Positions 63,371 to 64,000 of a DNA stretch of 64,000 nucleotides are shown here, one piece after another. The position numbers and the translations under genes were made by a program. The first letter of the stretch is position 1; every line of letters begins with the position of its first letter. The notes under the pieces are model-generated. The model had not been told where the DNA came from, did no database searches, and was given only the letters and a program-made list of their open reading frames with translations. Source of the stretch: Alphaproteobacteria bacterium HT1-32 (GTDB lineage Bacteria; Pseudomonadota; Alphaproteobacteria; Rhodospirillales; HT1-32); contig WJPL01000001.1 of assembly GCA_009649675.1 (NCBI GenBank), positions 304,889-368,888 on the forward strand, read 5' to 3'.

Positions 63371-64000
63371 AACGCCTCCAGCCGGACGGGTGTGTCCCCA
63401 TCCGTAGTCTCGGCATGGAGCCGTTGCAGCAGATTTGCGGCGACACGGTTGCGATAGGCTGCCGTCGCCCGGAAATCATCCATCGGCGAGATATCTTCCG
63501 CCAGCGCCGCCATGCCCAGGGCCACGGTCTCTGCCGTCCAGGCCTTGCCCGTCACCGCCTGCTCCAGCTTGACCGCACGAATGGTGGTCGCCCCGACCCC
63601 GCCATAACAGGCCCGCAGTTCCCGGACCCTGCCGCCATCGAGACAGAGCAGATAGGCCGCAACCACGGCAGAGATATCCTGATCGAAGCGGCGGGAAATC
63701 TTGTAGGCGGCAAAGCGGGCACCTGCCGTCGGTACAGGAATTGAAATGCTCTCCACAAACTCACCCGGCATAAGAGCCGTCTTGCGGTAGCCGGTAATGA
63801 AATCGCTCACCGCCAGGCTGCGTGCCGTGTCAGATGACCGTATCATCACCGAGGCATCCAGTGCCATCAGACAGGGCAGCGTGTCACCGATCGGCGAGGC
63901 CGTCACCAGATTGCCGCCAACCGTACCGAGATTCCGGATCTGGCGCGATCCGATCCGGCGCAGCAGATCACCGAACGCCGGTGTGATCTGGTCGAGGTGG
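63367..64000 (-). CDS. xdhA: Xanthine dehydrogenase, Fe-S/FAD subunit, 5' part missing
   Basis: The last 211 residues are present and the gene continues past the right edge. The flavin-binding segment RNLGTVGGNLVTASPIGD and the C-terminal CO-dehydrogenase flavoprotein domain (ACYGGVGATTIRAVKLEQAV) are seen. In the XdhA family the Fe-S domains are N-terminal, so they lie outside the window. It feeds electrons from the Mo site to NAD+. Confidence 0.93.
   Translation of the reverse strand, partial: HLDQITPAFGDLLRRIGSRQIRNLGTVGGNLVTASPIGDTLPCLMALDASVMIRSSDTARSLAVSDFITGYRKTALMPGEFVESISIPVPTAGARFAAYKISRRFDQDISAVVAAYLLCLDGGRVRELRACYGGVGATTIRAVKLEQAVTGKAWTAETVALGMAALAEDISPMDDFRATAAYRNRVAANLLQRLHAETTDGDTPVRLEAL

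Noticed and set aside
61850-63457. A 535-codon plus-strand frame opposite xdhB
   Set aside because: Mirror frame of a strongly conserved gene, no domain and no ribosome site.

Overview
The window looks like chromosome of a metabolically versatile, probably marine or soil, alphaproteobacterium. It is moderately GC-rich. Supporting signs, none decisive, are a PutA without a DNA-binding domain controlled by a divergent Lrp-type gene, an Fnr/Anr box in front of hemN, TRAP and TTT tripartite transporters, and a recombinase/DUF5681 mobile-element remnant of a kind common in that class. No species can be assigned from the sequence alone.

Layout. (1) 1-14.4 kb: an aromatic meta-cleavage island. A minus-strand operon encodes hydratase, C-C hydrolase, lipocalin-like protein, ferredoxin reductase, Rieske ferredoxin, ring-hydroxylating oxygenase alpha and beta subunits, a thiolase-like/DUF35-like pair, a class III CoA-transferase and acylating acetaldehyde dehydrogenase (cut by the left edge). 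Divergent to it are an extradiol dioxygenase, an IclR regulator and a TRAP transporter closed by a strong terminator. Together they can take up an acidic aromatic, dihydroxylate and cleave the ring, and send the fragments to acetyl-CoA. (2) 14.4-17.7 kb: a decayed mobile element. A DNA methyltransferase and a serine recombinase are both cut at the same head-to-head junction near 15.96 kb, and an exactly 22-bp-phased repeat array follows the recombinase; tRNA-Ser(CGA) lies just beyond. (3) 18-35 kb: mixed housekeeping and catabolic genes (dadA, tRNA-Leu, aldo/keto reductase, hemN, a tetronate-like sugar-acid group, TrpB2, parE) plus several proteins of unknown function. (4) 35-46 kb: a large MscS channel, an RND efflux pump, and putA with its Lrp-type regulator. 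(5) 47-55.6 kb: a DHDPS-family lyase, an orphan CoxL/XDH-type molybdenum hydroxylase, then GntR regulator, TctCBA transporter and enolase-superfamily dehydratase, probably for an organic or sugar acid. (6) 55.8-60.5 kb: a periplasmic binding protein, an M23-like protein, an eukaryote-like NADPH oxidase with four EF-hands, and a very AT-rich membrane-protein gene. (7) 60.5-64 kb: guanine deaminase and xanthine dehydrogenase for purine breakdown.

The most unusual item is the NOX5-type protein at 57431-59440. It has one degenerate and three canonical EF-hands, the four haem histidines at NOX spacing, and a C-terminus ending like human NOX2, and it shares a probable operon with an M23-fold protein whose active site lacks one catalytic His. 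Other notable items are the Cys-less thiolase/DUF35 pair (likely a retro-aldolase), the truncated recombinase/methyltransferase junction with its 22-bp repeats, the hemN promoter that predicts a nearly leaderless transcript, and the AT-rich gene.
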